NCBI RefSeq assembly: GCF_014192155.1
Contig: NZ_JACHXO010000001.1
Coordinates: 1,018,069-1,082,068, forward strand
Length of the DNA stretch: 64,000 nucleotides
Direction of reading: 5' to 3'
Source of the DNA: Roseateles terrae
GTDB taxonomy: Bacteria > Pseudomonadota > Gammaproteobacteria > Burkholderiales > Burkholderiaceae_C
Positions 26,376-35,250 of the stretch are shown in pieces. The notes beneath the pieces are model-generated. The model was not told the origin of the DNA. It made no database searches and saw only the letters and a list, made by a program, of their open reading frames with translations. A program made the position numbers and the translations under genes. How positions within the stretch are numbered: the stretch's first letter is position 1; each line of letters starts with the position of its first letter.

Positions 26376-27644
26376 TCACACCAGCACCTCGGCCGCCGCC
26401 GGGTGACTCAGGAAGTTCTGCGGACTGGCACTGACGCCGTAGGCCCCCGACTGAAACACCACCACCAGATCGCCGGGCTCGGCATGGGGCAGCGACATGC
26501 GCTCCCCCAGCAGGTCCAGCGGCGTGCACAGCGGCCCCACCACCGACACACCGGGCTCCATCTCGGCGTCCATGCGGTTGCCGATGGCCAGGGGATAGTT
26601 CTTGCGAATGACCTGGCCGAAATTGCCCGATGCGGCCAGGTGATGGTGCAACCCGCCGTCGGTGACCAGGTACACCTGGCCGCGGGAGACCTTGCGGTCC
26701 ACCACCCGGCAGACATACACCCCGGCTTCACCGACAAGATACCGCCCCAGCTCGATGACCAGCCGCGTGCCGCCCAGTTCCTGCTTTGCGCGGGCCTGCA
26801 GTGCCGCCAGGTTCTGGCCGATGGGGGCAAGGTCCAGGCGCTGCTCCCCCGGGAAATACGGAATGCCGAAGCCGCCGCCCAGATTCAGCGTGCGCACGGG
26901 TGCCGGCGCCGATTCCGCGAGCCGCAATGCCAGCTCGAAGCTTTTTTGCTGCGCTTCGATGATGGCTTCCGGCCGCAGGTTCTGCGAACCGGCGAAGAGG
27001 TGGAAGCCCTCGAAGCCCAGTCCTGCCTGGCCGATCTGCGCCAGCAGGTCCGGCACCTGCTCCGCATCCACGCCGAACTGCTTCGGGCCGCCGCCCATCT
27101 TCATGCCGGACGACTTCAGCTCGAAGTCTGGGTTGACCCGCACCGCCACCCGGGCGGCATAGCCCGTCTCCGCGCTCAGGCGGGCCAGCAAGGTCACTTC
27201 GCGGAAGGACTCGATATTGATCAGGATGCCGGCCGCCAGCGCCTGGCGCAGCTCCAGCTCGCTCTTGCCCGGGCCGGCGAAGCTGATCTCGCGCGGGTCG
27301 GCCCCGGCATCCAGCGCCACCTGCAGCTCGCCGCCGGAGGCCACGTCGATGCCGTCCACCAGCCGCGCCATGTGCCCGACCACGGCCGGCATCGGATTGG
27401 CCTTCATCGCATAGTGCAGCTCGATGCCCGCTGGCAGCGCCTCGCGCAGCGACTTCACCCGCGCACTCAGCTGCTCGCGTCCATAGGCGTAGAACGGCGT
27501 GCGGCCGATGCGGTCCGCCAGGCGGGTCAGCGGCTGGCCGCCGATCTGCAACTGGCCCGCAACCACCGGGAACTGCACCAGCGGCGCATGCTGCGGCGGC
27601 TGACGCACCGTTTCTTTCACCGCTTCTTTGTCAGGACTTTGCAT
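26376..27644 (-). CDS. PLP-dependent decarboxylase, exosortase A system-associated
   Basis: A 422-residue fold-type III PLP enzyme related to diaminopimelate decarboxylase (LysA), of the subfamily TIGR03099 found in exosortase/EPS loci. The PLP lysine is in ELHYAMKANPMPAVV; the phosphate-binding glycines are in LNLGGGFGIPYFPGE; HLFAGSQNL and the C-terminal FQSGAYGVSAS complete the active site. The substrate is unknown, probably an amino acid made or used by the neighbouring ligase/ACP pair. The start was set at 27644 (MQSPDKEAVKE) because it overlaps the ligase stop by 14 bp; a longer frame to 27734 would sit deep inside the ligase gene. Confidence 0.88.
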   Translation of the reverse strand: MQSPDKEAVKETVRQPPQHAPLVQFPVVAGQLQIGGQPLTRLADRIGRTPFYAYGREQLSARVKSLREALPAGIELHYAMKANPMPAVVGHMARLVDGIDVASGGELQVALDAGADPREISFAGPGKSELELRQALAAGILINIESFREVTLLARLSAETGYAARVAVRVNPDFELKSSGMKMGGGPKQFGVDAEQVPDLLAQIGQAGLGFEGFHLFAGSQNLRPEAIIEAQQKSFELALRLAESAPAPVRTLNLGGGFGIPYFPGEQRLDLAPIGQNLAALQARAKQELGGTRLVIELGRYLVGEAGVYVCRVVDRKVSRGQVYLVTDGGLHHHLAASGNFGQVIRKNYPLAIGNRMDAEMEPGVSVVGPLCTPLDLLGERMSLPHAEPGDLVVVFQSGAYGVSASPQNFLSHPAAAEVLV

Positions 27645-29283
27645 CGGATTCCAGTGCCGCGATCCACTCGGTGCTGAGCAGCTTGCGATCGATCTTGCCG
27701 TTGGGATTGCGGGGCAGCGGGCCGCTGCGGGCATGCACCCCCGCGGGCATCATGTAAGCCGGCATGCGGGCGCGGCAGGCGGCCAGCAGGGCTTGCGTGT
27801 CCAGCGCGTCACGCCCCGCAGGCGGCGTGGCAATCACCTGGATCGCCTGCCCCAGGCTGGCATGGTCCACCCCGAAAGCAACGCATTCGCCCACCAGCTG
27901 GGTGGCATAGAGGATTTCTTCGACCTCGGTCGGGCTCACCCGGTAGCCGGAGGTCTTGATCATTTCGTCGCGGCGGCCGATGAAGTAGAGGAAACCTTCA
28001 GCGTCCATGCGCACCGTGTCGCCGGAGAACACCGCGTATTCCGGCAGTTGCAGGCCGGCCTCGCGACCGGGGGTGCCGGCAGGCAGCAGCTTGTAGCGCT
28101 CGGCGGTTTTCTCGGCGTCGTTCCAGTAGCCCATGCCGACGAGCGCACCGCGGTGGACCAGCTCGCCCGGCTCATCCGGCGCGCAGGGCGTGCCGTCTTC
28201 GCGCAGCACCAGGATCTCGGCATTCGGAATCGCCTTGCCGATCGAATCCGGTCGGCGGTCCACTTCTTCCGGCGGCAGATAGGTCGAGCGAAAGGCCTCC
28301 GTGAGGCCATACATCAGGAACGGCTGCGCCGATGGCAGCCGCTGGCGCAGCAGCCCCAGCGTCTCGCGCGGCATGCGGCCGCCGGTGTTGGCAAAGTAGC
28401 GCAGGTGTTCATTGATGGCCGCCGGCCATTCGAGCTGTGTCAGCTGGATGTACAGCGGCGGCACGGCCGTCAGGCCGGTGATGCGGTCGCGCTCCAGGGC
28501 CTTGAGCACATCCCGGGGCATCAGGTAGTTCAGCAGCGTGACCGATGCGCCGCTGTGAAAGGCGGTGGTCAGCTGGCTGAAACCGGCATCGAAGGACAGC
28601 GGCAGCGCTGCCAGCAGCCGGTCGTCCGCCCGATTGCCCAGGTAGCTCGCGACACTTTTGGCGCCGGCCACCATGTTGCGGTGGGAGAGCACCACGCCCT
28701 TGGGGCGGCCGGTGGAGCCGGAGGTGTAGAGGATGGCCACCATGTCGGTGTCGATGACCCGGTGGGCGGGGCGCGCCGGGGCGTCCAGCAGGTCGGCATA
28801 ACGGACCCAGGCGCGGTCCGGACCCGACGACACGGAAGTACCCACGGTGCCCGCAGCCCCGCCAGCCTCCGCGGGCGGATCCACCAGCACCACCTGACGC
28901 AGCGACGGGCACTGCGCCAGCACCGGTTGCAGCGTGACCCAGCGGTCGCGGGTGGTGATCAGCACGCGGACATCGCAGTCCCGGAGGATGAAGCCGACCT
29001 GTTCGGCCTTGAGAATCGGGTTGATCGGCACGAACACGCCGCCCGCCGCAGGCGCCGCAAAGCTGGCGACCACGGTCTCCAGCCGCTTGTCCAGGTAAAT
29101 GCCGACCCGCTCCGCGCGGCCCAGTCCGAGGCTCAGCAGGCCATTCGCCACCGCCTCCACCTGGGTGGCCAGTTCGCCATAAGTCAGCGACCGGGCGCCG
29201 TCCCGCAGGGCGGGGGCGGCCGGGTCGCGGTCGGCACTGCACCGGATCAGGTGCGGAAGCAGGTGGCTGTCGAGGGCAGGCAT
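27631..29283 (-). CDS. acyl-CoA ligase (AMP-forming), exosortase A system-associated
   Basis: A 550-residue adenylate-forming enzyme of the ANL superfamily, subfamily TIGR03098. Visible motifs: the P-loop-like AILYTSGSTGRPKGVVLSH, MYGLTEAFRSTYLPPEE, SGDTVRMDAEGFLYFIGRRD, the hinge region MIKTSGYRVSPTEVEE and the catalytic lysine in NPNGKIDRKLL. It should activate a carboxylic acid as its adenylate and load it onto CoA or the carrier protein encoded divergently at 29405. The start ATG at 29283 gives the normal N-terminus (MPALDSHLLPHL); the open frame continues upstream to 30495 over opposite-strand genes, which is not credible. Its stop overlaps the start of the decarboxylase. Confidence 0.92.
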   Translation of the reverse strand: MPALDSHLLPHLIRCSADRDPAAPALRDGARSLTYGELATQVEAVANGLLSLGLGRAERVGIYLDKRLETVVASFAAPAAGGVFVPINPILKAEQVGFILRDCDVRVLITTRDRWVTLQPVLAQCPSLRQVVLVDPPAEAGGAAGTVGTSVSSGPDRAWVRYADLLDAPARPAHRVIDTDMVAILYTSGSTGRPKGVVLSHRNMVAGAKSVASYLGNRADDRLLAALPLSFDAGFSQLTTAFHSGASVTLLNYLMPRDVLKALERDRITGLTAVPPLYIQLTQLEWPAAINEHLRYFANTGGRMPRETLGLLRQRLPSAQPFLMYGLTEAFRSTYLPPEEVDRRPDSIGKAIPNAEILVLREDGTPCAPDEPGELVHRGALVGMGYWNDAEKTAERYKLLPAGTPGREAGLQLPEYAVFSGDTVRMDAEGFLYFIGRRDEMIKTSGYRVSPTEVEEILYATQLVGECVAFGVDHASLGQAIQVIATPPAGRDALDTQALLAACRARMPAYMMPAGVHARSGPLPRNPNGKIDRKLLSTEWIAALESDAKS

Positions 29284-29404
29284 GGAAAAAAGTATCTCAT
29301 GCAGCCCCCCGGAAAGAATGCACGCGGCTGAGGGTCTCCCCTTGGGATGGGGGGGCGTTTGGCGGGCGTGCGCCCAGGGGGCGACGGTTAAGATTCCGCC
29401 CGAC

Positions 29405-29656
29405 ATGAACACACAAGAACATCTGCTGGACATCCTGGACGACGTCCTGAGCCTGGAGGGGCGTGCCAAGACCTTCACGCCGGACACGGCCTTGCTGGGC
29501 GCATTGCCCGAGCTCGATTCAATGGCCGTCGTCAGCCTGATCACCGCGCTGGAGGAACAGTTCGGCATCGTCGTGGACGATGACGAGATCGACGGTTCCA
29601 CCTTCGCCACGGTGGGTGCGCTGACGGATTTCCTGAACGGCAAGCGGGCCGCCTGA
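29405..29656 (+). CDS. acyl carrier protein of the exosortase-associated locus
   Basis: An 83-residue carrier protein. The phosphopantetheine attachment serine is Ser39 in LPELDSMAVVSLITALEE, within the usual four-helix pattern, and the acidic helix EEQFGIVVDDDEIDG follows. It is not the fatty-acid AcpP: it has the LDSMA motif seen in carrier proteins of amino-acid-activating and EPS clusters. The start ATG at 29405 gives the normal length; a frame beginning at 29282 would overlap the divergent ligase. It heads a plus-strand run of nine genes to 39315. Confidence 0.9.
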   Translation: MNTQEHLLDILDDVLSLEGRAKTFTPDTALLGALPELDSMAVVSLITALEEQFGIVVDDDEIDGSTFATVGALTDFLNGKRAA

Positions 29657-29673
29657 ACGGCGCCTGACCGGCC

Positions 29674-30627
29674 ATGACCGCCGCGTGCCGCAGCTTCTTC
29701 CTGGATGCCGGCCCACGCGGCCAGCGCCTGTGCGTCTTTTATGCCGCGCAGGGCGTTGCCACGCCTGTGGGGCAGGTGCTGCTGCTGCCGCCGTTCGGGG
29801 AAGAACTGAACAAGTCGCGCCGGATGCTGGCGCTGGGCAGCCGGGCGTTGGCCGCCGCTGGCTTTGACGTGCTGATGATGGACCTGCTGGGCTGCGGGGA
29901 CAGCAGCGGCGACTTCGGGGACGCGACCTGGGGCGACTGGAACCAGGACATGGATCTGGCGATCCAGTGGCTGGCGACCCGACCGGCGCCGTTGTGGCTG
30001 TGGGGCGTCAGGGCCGGGGCGCTGCTCGTACCGGCGGCCCTTGAAGCGGCGGGACGGCCGGTGAATCTTCTGCTGTGGCAGCCCGTCACGGCGGGCAAGC
30101 TGCAGCTGCAGCAGTTCCTCCGCCTCAAGGTGGCGGCCGATCTGGTCGGCGGTCAGGCCAAGGGTGCCATGCAGGCACTGCGCAGCCAGCTGGACCAGGG
30201 CCAGCCGGTGGAGATTGCAGGCTATCAACTCTCGCCCGCGCTGGCGGCTGGACTGGAACAGGCGCAGCTGAAACCGCCGGCTGTGGCAGGTGGCGCGAAT
30301 GGCGCGAATGGCGTTGATGTCGCCACAGGCTTTGATGGCGTCAATGGCGCTGATGGTGCCCATGATGCCGCTGGCGACGGACGACCGGTCCATCGCGTGG
30401 TCTGGCTGGAAACCAGCCTGCGTGACGAACCGGCCCTGTCGCCTGCGGGTGCTTCCGCGTCGCAAGCCTGGGCCGCCGCGGGCTGCGACGTTCACGCGAG
30501 GGCCGTCAAAGGCCTCTCCTTCTGGGCCGCGACCGAAATCGAGGTGGCACCCGATCTGATCGCCGCAAGCGTCCAGGCGATGCTTCGCACAACAACGCCA
30601 ACAACATCCACGGAAGTCTGCGCATGA
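29674..30627 (+). CDS. hydrolase 2, exosortase A system-associated (alpha/beta hydrolase fold)
   Basis: A 317-residue protein of subfamily TIGR03101. The fold shows as VLLLPPFGEELNKSRRM (oxyanion region), VLMMDLLGCGDSSGDFG and LWGVRAGALLVPA. The last is the nucleophile elbow, but the expected G-x-S-x-G serine is Arg (GVRAG), so ordinary serine-hydrolase chemistry is unlikely. A low-complexity stretch rich in Asn, Gly and Asp (about residues 207-230) is encoded by short tandem repeats. Its stop overlaps the next start as ATGA. It may bind or transfer an acyl group handled by the ACP; that is inference. Confidence 0.85.
   Translation: MTAACRSFFLDAGPRGQRLCVFYAAQGVATPVGQVLLLPPFGEELNKSRRMLALGSRALAAAGFDVLMMDLLGCGDSSGDFGDATWGDWNQDMDLAIQWLATRPAPLWLWGVRAGALLVPAALEAAGRPVNLLLWQPVTAGKLQLQQFLRLKVAADLVGGQAKGAMQALRSQLDQGQPVEIAGYQLSPALAAGLEQAQLKPPAVAGGANGANGVDVATGFDGVNGADGAHDAAGDGRPVHRVVWLETSLRDEPALSPAGASASQAWAAAGCDVHARAVKGLSFWAATEIEVAPDLIAASVQAMLRTTTPTTSTEVCA
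30292..30370 (+). repeat. short tandem repeats inside hydrolase 2
   Basis: Direct copies of GGCGCGAAT are followed by degenerate NNTGATGGCGTC-like units, all in frame, giving repeated Asn-Gly and Asp-Gly residues. Length changes by slippage would keep the frame. Confidence 0.7.
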
Positions 30628-31706
30628 ACCACCGCGACACCGTGTTCACTGTCGACTGCCACGGCGACCAGTTGCTCGGCATCCTGTCGGAGCCGGCCGC
30701 AGGCGTCGGAGCCGGCGTCGAGGGCGCAGGCGTTGGCGCGGCCTCTGGCGCTGATGGGACGGTGCGGGCCGTGGCAGATGCGAGCAGCGGCGCCGCTTCC
30801 AGGACGAACGGCATCGCGGGTGACCTCGGTGTCCTGCTCATCGTGGGCGGGCCGCAATACCGCGTCGGCTGCCATCGACAGTTCACCCTGCTGGGACGCG
30901 CGCTGGCGACAGGCGGAGTGCCTTGCCTGCGCATCGACTACCGCGGCATGGGCGACGCCACCGGCGAGGCCCGCGACTTCGAGCAGATCGACGACGACAT
31001 CGCCGCCGCCATCGACCACTGGCAGCGGGAACGTCCCGGCCTGCGTCGCGTCGTGATCTGGGGGCTGTGCGACGCCGCGTCCGCCGCGCTGCTGTATGTG
31101 CAGGGCCGCGCGGACCCGCGCGTGGCGGGCCTGTGCCTCGCCAATCCCTGGGTCCGGACAGAGGAAAGTCTCGCCCGCGCGCAGGTGCGCCACTACTACT
31201 GGGATCGGCTCCGCCAAGGGTCGTTCTGGCGCAAGCTGCTCAGCGGTCGCGTGGGGTGGGCCGCGGCACGCGAGCTCCTGGGCAAGCTGAGTCAGGCCCG
31301 GGGCGGCGCATCGCTGGAATCTGCCCACACCACGACTCACGACACCAGCAGTGCCCCGAATGGCAGCGGCACGAGCAGCCGCGCCACCGCTCATGGCGGC
31401 CCCGGCAGCAGCCGCGCCCCCGCACGCCGCAGCGCCCGCACGACGCACTACACCGTCCGCATGGCCGAAGGCCTGCGCCGCTTCCCCGGCCCGGTGCTGC
31501 TGATGCTGTCCGGCGACGACCTGGTCGCCAAGGAATTCCTGGACCTGTGCCGCACCGGCGGCGGCGCCTGGAAAGGCGTGCTCAACCGTCCCCGGCTGCG
31601 CCGCGAGGATCTGCCGGAAGCCGATCACACCTTCGCCAGCGCCGCCTGGCGGGCGCAGGTGGAAGCCTGGACCCTGTCCTTCGCCACCGCGCTGGCCGCG
31701 GACTGA
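30624..31706 (+). CDS. hydrolase 1, exosortase A system-associated (alpha/beta hydrolase fold)
   Basis: A 360-residue protein of subfamily TIGR03100. Core motifs are VLLIVGGPQYRVGCHRQF, LRIDYRGMGDATGEARDFE and WGLCDAASAALLY, where the nucleophile position is a cysteine (G-L-C-D-A), as is usual in this subfamily. The C-terminal VLLMLSGDDLVAKEF and DHTFAS carry the acid and histidine positions. Two low-complexity inserts are visible: Ala/Gly-rich at about 26-60 and Ser/Thr/Gly-rich at about 230-275; both look like expansions in loops. It is translationally coupled to hydrolase 2. A thioesterase or acyltransferase role with the ACP is plausible. Confidence 0.87.
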   Translation: MNHRDTVFTVDCHGDQLLGILSEPAAGVGAGVEGAGVGAASGADGTVRAVADASSGAASRTNGIAGDLGVLLIVGGPQYRVGCHRQFTLLGRALATGGVPCLRIDYRGMGDATGEARDFEQIDDDIAAAIDHWQRERPGLRRVVIWGLCDAASAALLYVQGRADPRVAGLCLANPWVRTEESLARAQVRHYYWDRLRQGSFWRKLLSGRVGWAAARELLGKLSQARGGASLESAHTTTHDTSSAPNGSGTSSRATAHGGPGSSRAPARRSARTTHYTVRMAEGLRRFPGPVLLMLSGDDLVAKEFLDLCRTGGGAWKGVLNRPRLRREDLPEADHTFASAAWRAQVEAWTLSFATALAAD

Positions 31707-31718
31707 ATGGAGACCCGC

Positions 31719-32630
31719 ATGTTTGGAATGCCCCGCTCTGCGCGCCGCTGGCTGATCGGCGTCTGCGGCGTGATGCTGATGGCCCACAGCAGCGCACAGA
31801 CGCTGGCGGGTTGCGGCAGCCTGGCCAACAACTACGGCCCGCACGACTACCGCGACTGGAAAGACCTGCCACCGATCGACCCGGTGACCAAGGAGATGTC
31901 CCCGCTGCAGCTGGTGGAAGGCGCCCACTTCATCGACACCTGCGAGGCCCTGTTCAAGTGCAAGCGCGGCAGCATCGGTGCGGATCTGGACTACACCCTG
32001 CGTGCCTTCCCCAACCACCATCGCGCCCTGGTGGCGATGATGCGCTATGGGGAGCTGACCCGGAAGTCGCAGCCGCCGGACGCCCGCTACACCGTGGATT
32101 GCTATTTCCGCCGCGCGCTGGTCTGGCGCCCGGAAGACGCGATCGCGCGCCTGCTCTATGCCACCTATCTCAACGAGAACAAGCGGGTGGCCGATGCCAA
32201 GGTGCAGTTGCAGCAGGCCGCCAGGCAGACCGGCGACAACCCCTTCACCGTCTACAACCTCGGCATGGTGGCCCTGGACCTGAATGAGGTGGACATGGCG
32301 GTGGACGCGGCCCGCCGCAGCTACGCGGCCGGCATGAAGCACCCGGCGCTTCGGCAGCGGCTGCAGGCAATGAACCGCTGGCCGAGCGATCTGGTGTTGC
32401 CGGAGGATGGCGCGTCCGCGCCTGTCGGCGCCCCTTCACCCGCCACGCCAGCCGCGCCCGCTGCGCCCGCCGCCCCCCCGGCAGGTGCAGCGCCCAGCGC
32501 AGCGTCCGATGCAGCGTCGGAAGCGAAGGGCGCAGCGCCGAAAAGTCAGGCGCCATCGGCTTCTTCAGCCGCCGCCATGTCCGCAGCGCTGGGCGCCGCA
32601 TCCGCGCCCGCCCGGGCCTCGTTGGCATGA
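31719..32630 (+). CDS. secreted TPR-like protein of the polysaccharide locus
   Basis: About 303 residues with a signal peptide (RRWLIGVCGVMLMAHSSAQT). The middle part has helical repeats with TPR-like residues (LDYTLRAFPNHHRALVAMMR, ALVWRPEDAIARLLYATYL, NPFTVYNLGMVALDLNEVD); the last 75 residues are an Ala/Pro/Ser-rich tail. I do not recognise a specific family; periplasmic TPR proteins in polysaccharide loci often organise assembly complexes. The ATG at 31719 was preferred because GGAG lies 6 bp upstream; an in-frame ATG at 31707 abuts the previous stop. It overlaps the next gene by 4 bp. Confidence 0.72.
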   Translation: MFGMPRSARRWLIGVCGVMLMAHSSAQTLAGCGSLANNYGPHDYRDWKDLPPIDPVTKEMSPLQLVEGAHFIDTCEALFKCKRGSIGADLDYTLRAFPNHHRALVAMMRYGELTRKSQPPDARYTVDCYFRRALVWRPEDAIARLLYATYLNENKRVADAKVQLQQAARQTGDNPFTVYNLGMVALDLNEVDMAVDAARRSYAAGMKHPALRQRLQAMNRWPSDLVLPEDGASAPVGAPSPATPAAPAAPAAPPAGAAPSAASDAASEAKGAAPKSQAPSASSAAAMSAALGAASAPARASLA

Positions 32631-33886
32631 CGACGGGTTCTGCCATGACCAGCGCCTCCACGCCCCTCGCCCCGCGCCTGCCTGTCATGGGCTGGCAGAC
32701 CTTCCGGGGCGCCCGCGACGCAACGCTGCCCAGCCTGCTGGACCACTCCCGCCACCAGCTCACCACCAGCGGCCGCGCGGCCATCCTGCTGGCGCTGGAG
32801 TGCGTCGGGGTCGGCCCCCACGATGTGGTGCTGGTGCCGACGTATCACTGCCCCACGATGGTCGCGCCGGTGCTGACCCTGGGTGCGCAGGCGGTCTTCT
32901 ACCCCATCGACGACACCGGCGCCCCACGGCTGGACTGGCTGGAGCAGCACGCGCCCCGTCAGGCCAAGGCCATGCTCGCCACCCACTACTTCGGCCTGCC
33001 GCAGCCGATGGAGAGCCCCCGCGCCTGGTGCGACGCACGCGGCATTGCGCTGATCGAAGATTGCGCCCACGCCATGTTTGGCCGCAGCGGCACACGGGCC
33101 GTCGGCGGATGGGGCGATGTCGCCATTGCCAGCCTGACCAAGTTCTTCCCTGCGCCCGAAGGCGGCGTGCTGGCGCTGAACCGGCCCGACCTGCACATGC
33201 CCCTTCTGACGCCGGCACCGCTGATCCAGCAGGTGAAGGCCGCTGCGGACATCCTGCACATGGGCGCCAGCCATGATCGGCTCACCGGATTGAACGGGCT
33301 GATCCGCGGCGTGTTTGCGCTGCGCGGCCTGTTGCGTCGCCCGCAGGCTCCGCGGATGTCGACGGGGTCGGCGCCACCGAGCGCGAACCCCACCCGATCC
33401 AGCCCCTCGCCATCGCCTGCCCTTGCACCCGCGATGGACACGCTCGACGACGCCGTCGACGCCAATATGTCGCTCATCGACCTGCCGCTGTCGCACCGCG
33501 CTCTGACGCGCGCCAGCGCGTGGGTCTCGACCGAGATTCCCCGTCAGCGCATCGTCCAGGCCCGCCGCCGCCATTACGAGCGCCTGCTGCAAGCCCTGCA
33601 AGGCAACGACGGTTTCCGCCCGCTGCGACCGCAACTGCCGGCGGACAGCGCGCCTTACGTCTTCCCGCTGTGGGTCCGCACGCCGGACCCCGGCTACCTG
33701 GAAATGCGCCGCCTGGGCGTCCCCGTCTCCCGCTGGGACCGGCTCTGGCCGGGCGTTCCGTCGATCGACGGGGATGCGGGCGTGTCCTGGTCCCACCATG
33801 TGCTGCAGCTGGCGTGTCATCAGGACCTGAGTGATCAGGAACTGGATGCCATCGTGGTGCAGGTGCGTCGCCTCTTCGGCGCCTGA
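32627..33886 (+). CDS. DegT/DnrJ/EryC1/StrS family aminotransferase
   Basis: A 419-residue fold-type I PLP enzyme of the sugar aminotransferase family. Family marks are VLVPTYHCPTMVAPVLTLGA, ALIEDCAHAMFG, with the aspartate that contacts PLP, and the PLP lysine in ASLTKFFPAPEGG (Lys172). A Pro/Ser-rich insert at about 240-270 (STGSAPPSANPTRSSPSPSP) is unusual for the family and looks like an expansion. It probably transfers an amino group to a nucleotide keto-sugar for the polysaccharide. It is coupled to the preceding gene by an ATGA overlap. Confidence 0.88.
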   Translation: MTTGSAMTSASTPLAPRLPVMGWQTFRGARDATLPSLLDHSRHQLTTSGRAAILLALECVGVGPHDVVLVPTYHCPTMVAPVLTLGAQAVFYPIDDTGAPRLDWLEQHAPRQAKAMLATHYFGLPQPMESPRAWCDARGIALIEDCAHAMFGRSGTRAVGGWGDVAIASLTKFFPAPEGGVLALNRPDLHMPLLTPAPLIQQVKAAADILHMGASHDRLTGLNGLIRGVFALRGLLRRPQAPRMSTGSAPPSANPTRSSPSPSPALAPAMDTLDDAVDANMSLIDLPLSHRALTRASAWVSTEIPRQRIVQARRRHYERLLQALQGNDGFRPLRPQLPADSAPYVFPLWVRTPDPGYLEMRRLGVPVSRWDRLWPGVPSIDGDAGVSWSHHVLQLACHQDLSDQELDAIVVQVRRLFGA

Positions 33887-33901
33887 GCCCGCGGACCGCC
33901 C

Positions 33902-35239
33902 ATGAAACGCGTGCTGATGATCAGCTTCCAGTTTCCGCCGATGGCGGGAACGAGCGGCGTGCAGCGCGCCTTGCGCTTTGCCCAGCAACTGCCGGAAGAA
34001 GGCTGGACGCCCAGCGTGCTGACGGTCCAGCCCAGCGCCTACGAACGCACGGCCGCCGACTTGATGGACGAGGTGCCGGCAGGCATGACGGTGCGCCGCG
34101 CCTTTGGACTGGATGCCGCCCGCCAGCTCTCGGTGGCCGGACGGTATCCCGGCGCCTTCGCCCGCCCGGACCGCTGGACCAGCTGGCAGTGGGGTGCCGT
34201 GCCCGCCGGTCTGGCGATGATCCGGCGCGAACGGCCGGATGTGATCTGGAGTACCTATCCGATTCCGACGGCGCATCGCATCGCTCATACGCTGGCGCGG
34301 CTGTCCGGCCTGCCTTGGGTGGCGGACTTCCGGGACCCGATGGCGCATGACGGCTACCCCGCCGACCCGGTGCTGTGGCGCAGTTTTGAGGCGGTGGAGC
34401 GCCGGGTGTTTGCGCGCGCACGGCGCATGACTTTCACCACGCCGGGCGCAGCGCGCTTGTATGCGCAGCGCTATCCGCATGCGGCGGACCGGGTGCGGGT
34501 GATCGAAAACGGGTACAGCGAAGAGGCGTTTGAGGCAGCACAGGCACAGGCACAGGCACAGGCCCACACGGCTGCGGCTGCGGGAGGTTCACCGCCCGCA
34601 CCACCGGCCAGGGCGGCCTCATCAGCTCCGACAATATTGCTCCACAGCGGCGTGGTGTATCCGGACTGGCGCAGCCCGGCCGGCCTCTTTCAGGCGCTGG
34701 CCGCCGCCCGTGCCGCTGGGCGCCTGTCCCCCGTCAGCTTCCAGCTGCGACTGCGCGCCACCGCCCACGACGACTTCGTCCGCCAACTCGCCGCCCAGCA
34801 TGGCGTCGCCGACCTGGTGCAGGTGCTGCCCGCGTTGCCGTACGTTGAGGCCCTGTCGGAAATGCTGACCGCCGACGGCCTGCTGTTGCTGCAGTCCCGC
34901 GACTGCAACGACCAGATCCCCGCCAAGGCCTATGAATACCTGCGCGCCGGCCGTCCGGTCCTGACACTGGCCGACCCCGCCGGCGACACGGCGCAGTTGA
35001 TGCGGCGCGCCGGCCTGCCGCATCAGGCGCCACTGGAAGACGCCGCCGCCATCCACACGGCCCTGGACCGATTCCTGGACGACTGGCAGCTGCCTGCTTC
35101 CCCCCGGGCGCAGGCGGCACTGGTCCGCAGCTGTTCCCGCCGCGCCCGCACCACCGAACTGGCCCGTGTGCTGGACGAAGCGGTGGCGTCCGCCCCGAAC
35201 CCCCGTGGCCAGCGCCAGCCGCTGCCCGACACCCCTTGA
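33902..35239 (+). CDS. glycosyltransferase, GT4-like
   Basis: A 445-residue GT-B glycosyltransferase. The N-terminal domain starts with MKRVLMISFQFPPMAGTSGV and includes WVADFRDPM and FTTPGAARLYAQRYP; the C-terminal donor-binding half has LLHSGVVYPDWRSP and the E-x7-E-like IPAKAYEYLRAGRPVL. It should add one sugar to the lipid-linked repeat unit in the cytoplasm. An Ala-Gln repeat (residues about 213-220) from four GCACAG copies sits in the linker between the domains. The sugar and linkage cannot be deduced. Confidence 0.88.
   Translation: MKRVLMISFQFPPMAGTSGVQRALRFAQQLPEEGWTPSVLTVQPSAYERTAADLMDEVPAGMTVRRAFGLDAARQLSVAGRYPGAFARPDRWTSWQWGAVPAGLAMIRRERPDVIWSTYPIPTAHRIAHTLARLSGLPWVADFRDPMAHDGYPADPVLWRSFEAVERRVFARARRMTFTTPGAARLYAQRYPHAADRVRVIENGYSEEAFEAAQAQAQAQAHTAAAAGGSPPAPPARAASSAPTILLHSGVVYPDWRSPAGLFQALAAARAAGRLSPVSFQLRLRATAHDDFVRQLAAQHGVADLVQVLPALPYVEALSEMLTADGLLLLQSRDCNDQIPAKAYEYLRAGRPVLTLADPAGDTAQLMRRAGLPHQAPLEDAAAIHTALDRFLDDWQLPASPRAQAALVRSCSRRARTTELARVLDEAVASAPNPRGQRQPLPDTP
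34538..34561 (+). repeat. 4 x GCACAG tandem repeat in the GT4 gene
   Basis: Four perfect hexamers in frame, encoding (Ala-Gln)4 in the inter-domain linker. A unit of six bases means slippage would change linker length and leave the reading frame intact. Confidence 0.85.
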
Positions 35240-35250
35240 GCGAGTCCGCC

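Noticed and set aside
29284-30495. N-terminal extension of the AMP ligase to a 954-residue protein
   Set aside because: The extension would lie antisense to the ACP and hydrolase 2 genes and adds no ligase homology; ATG 29283 gives the normal family start.
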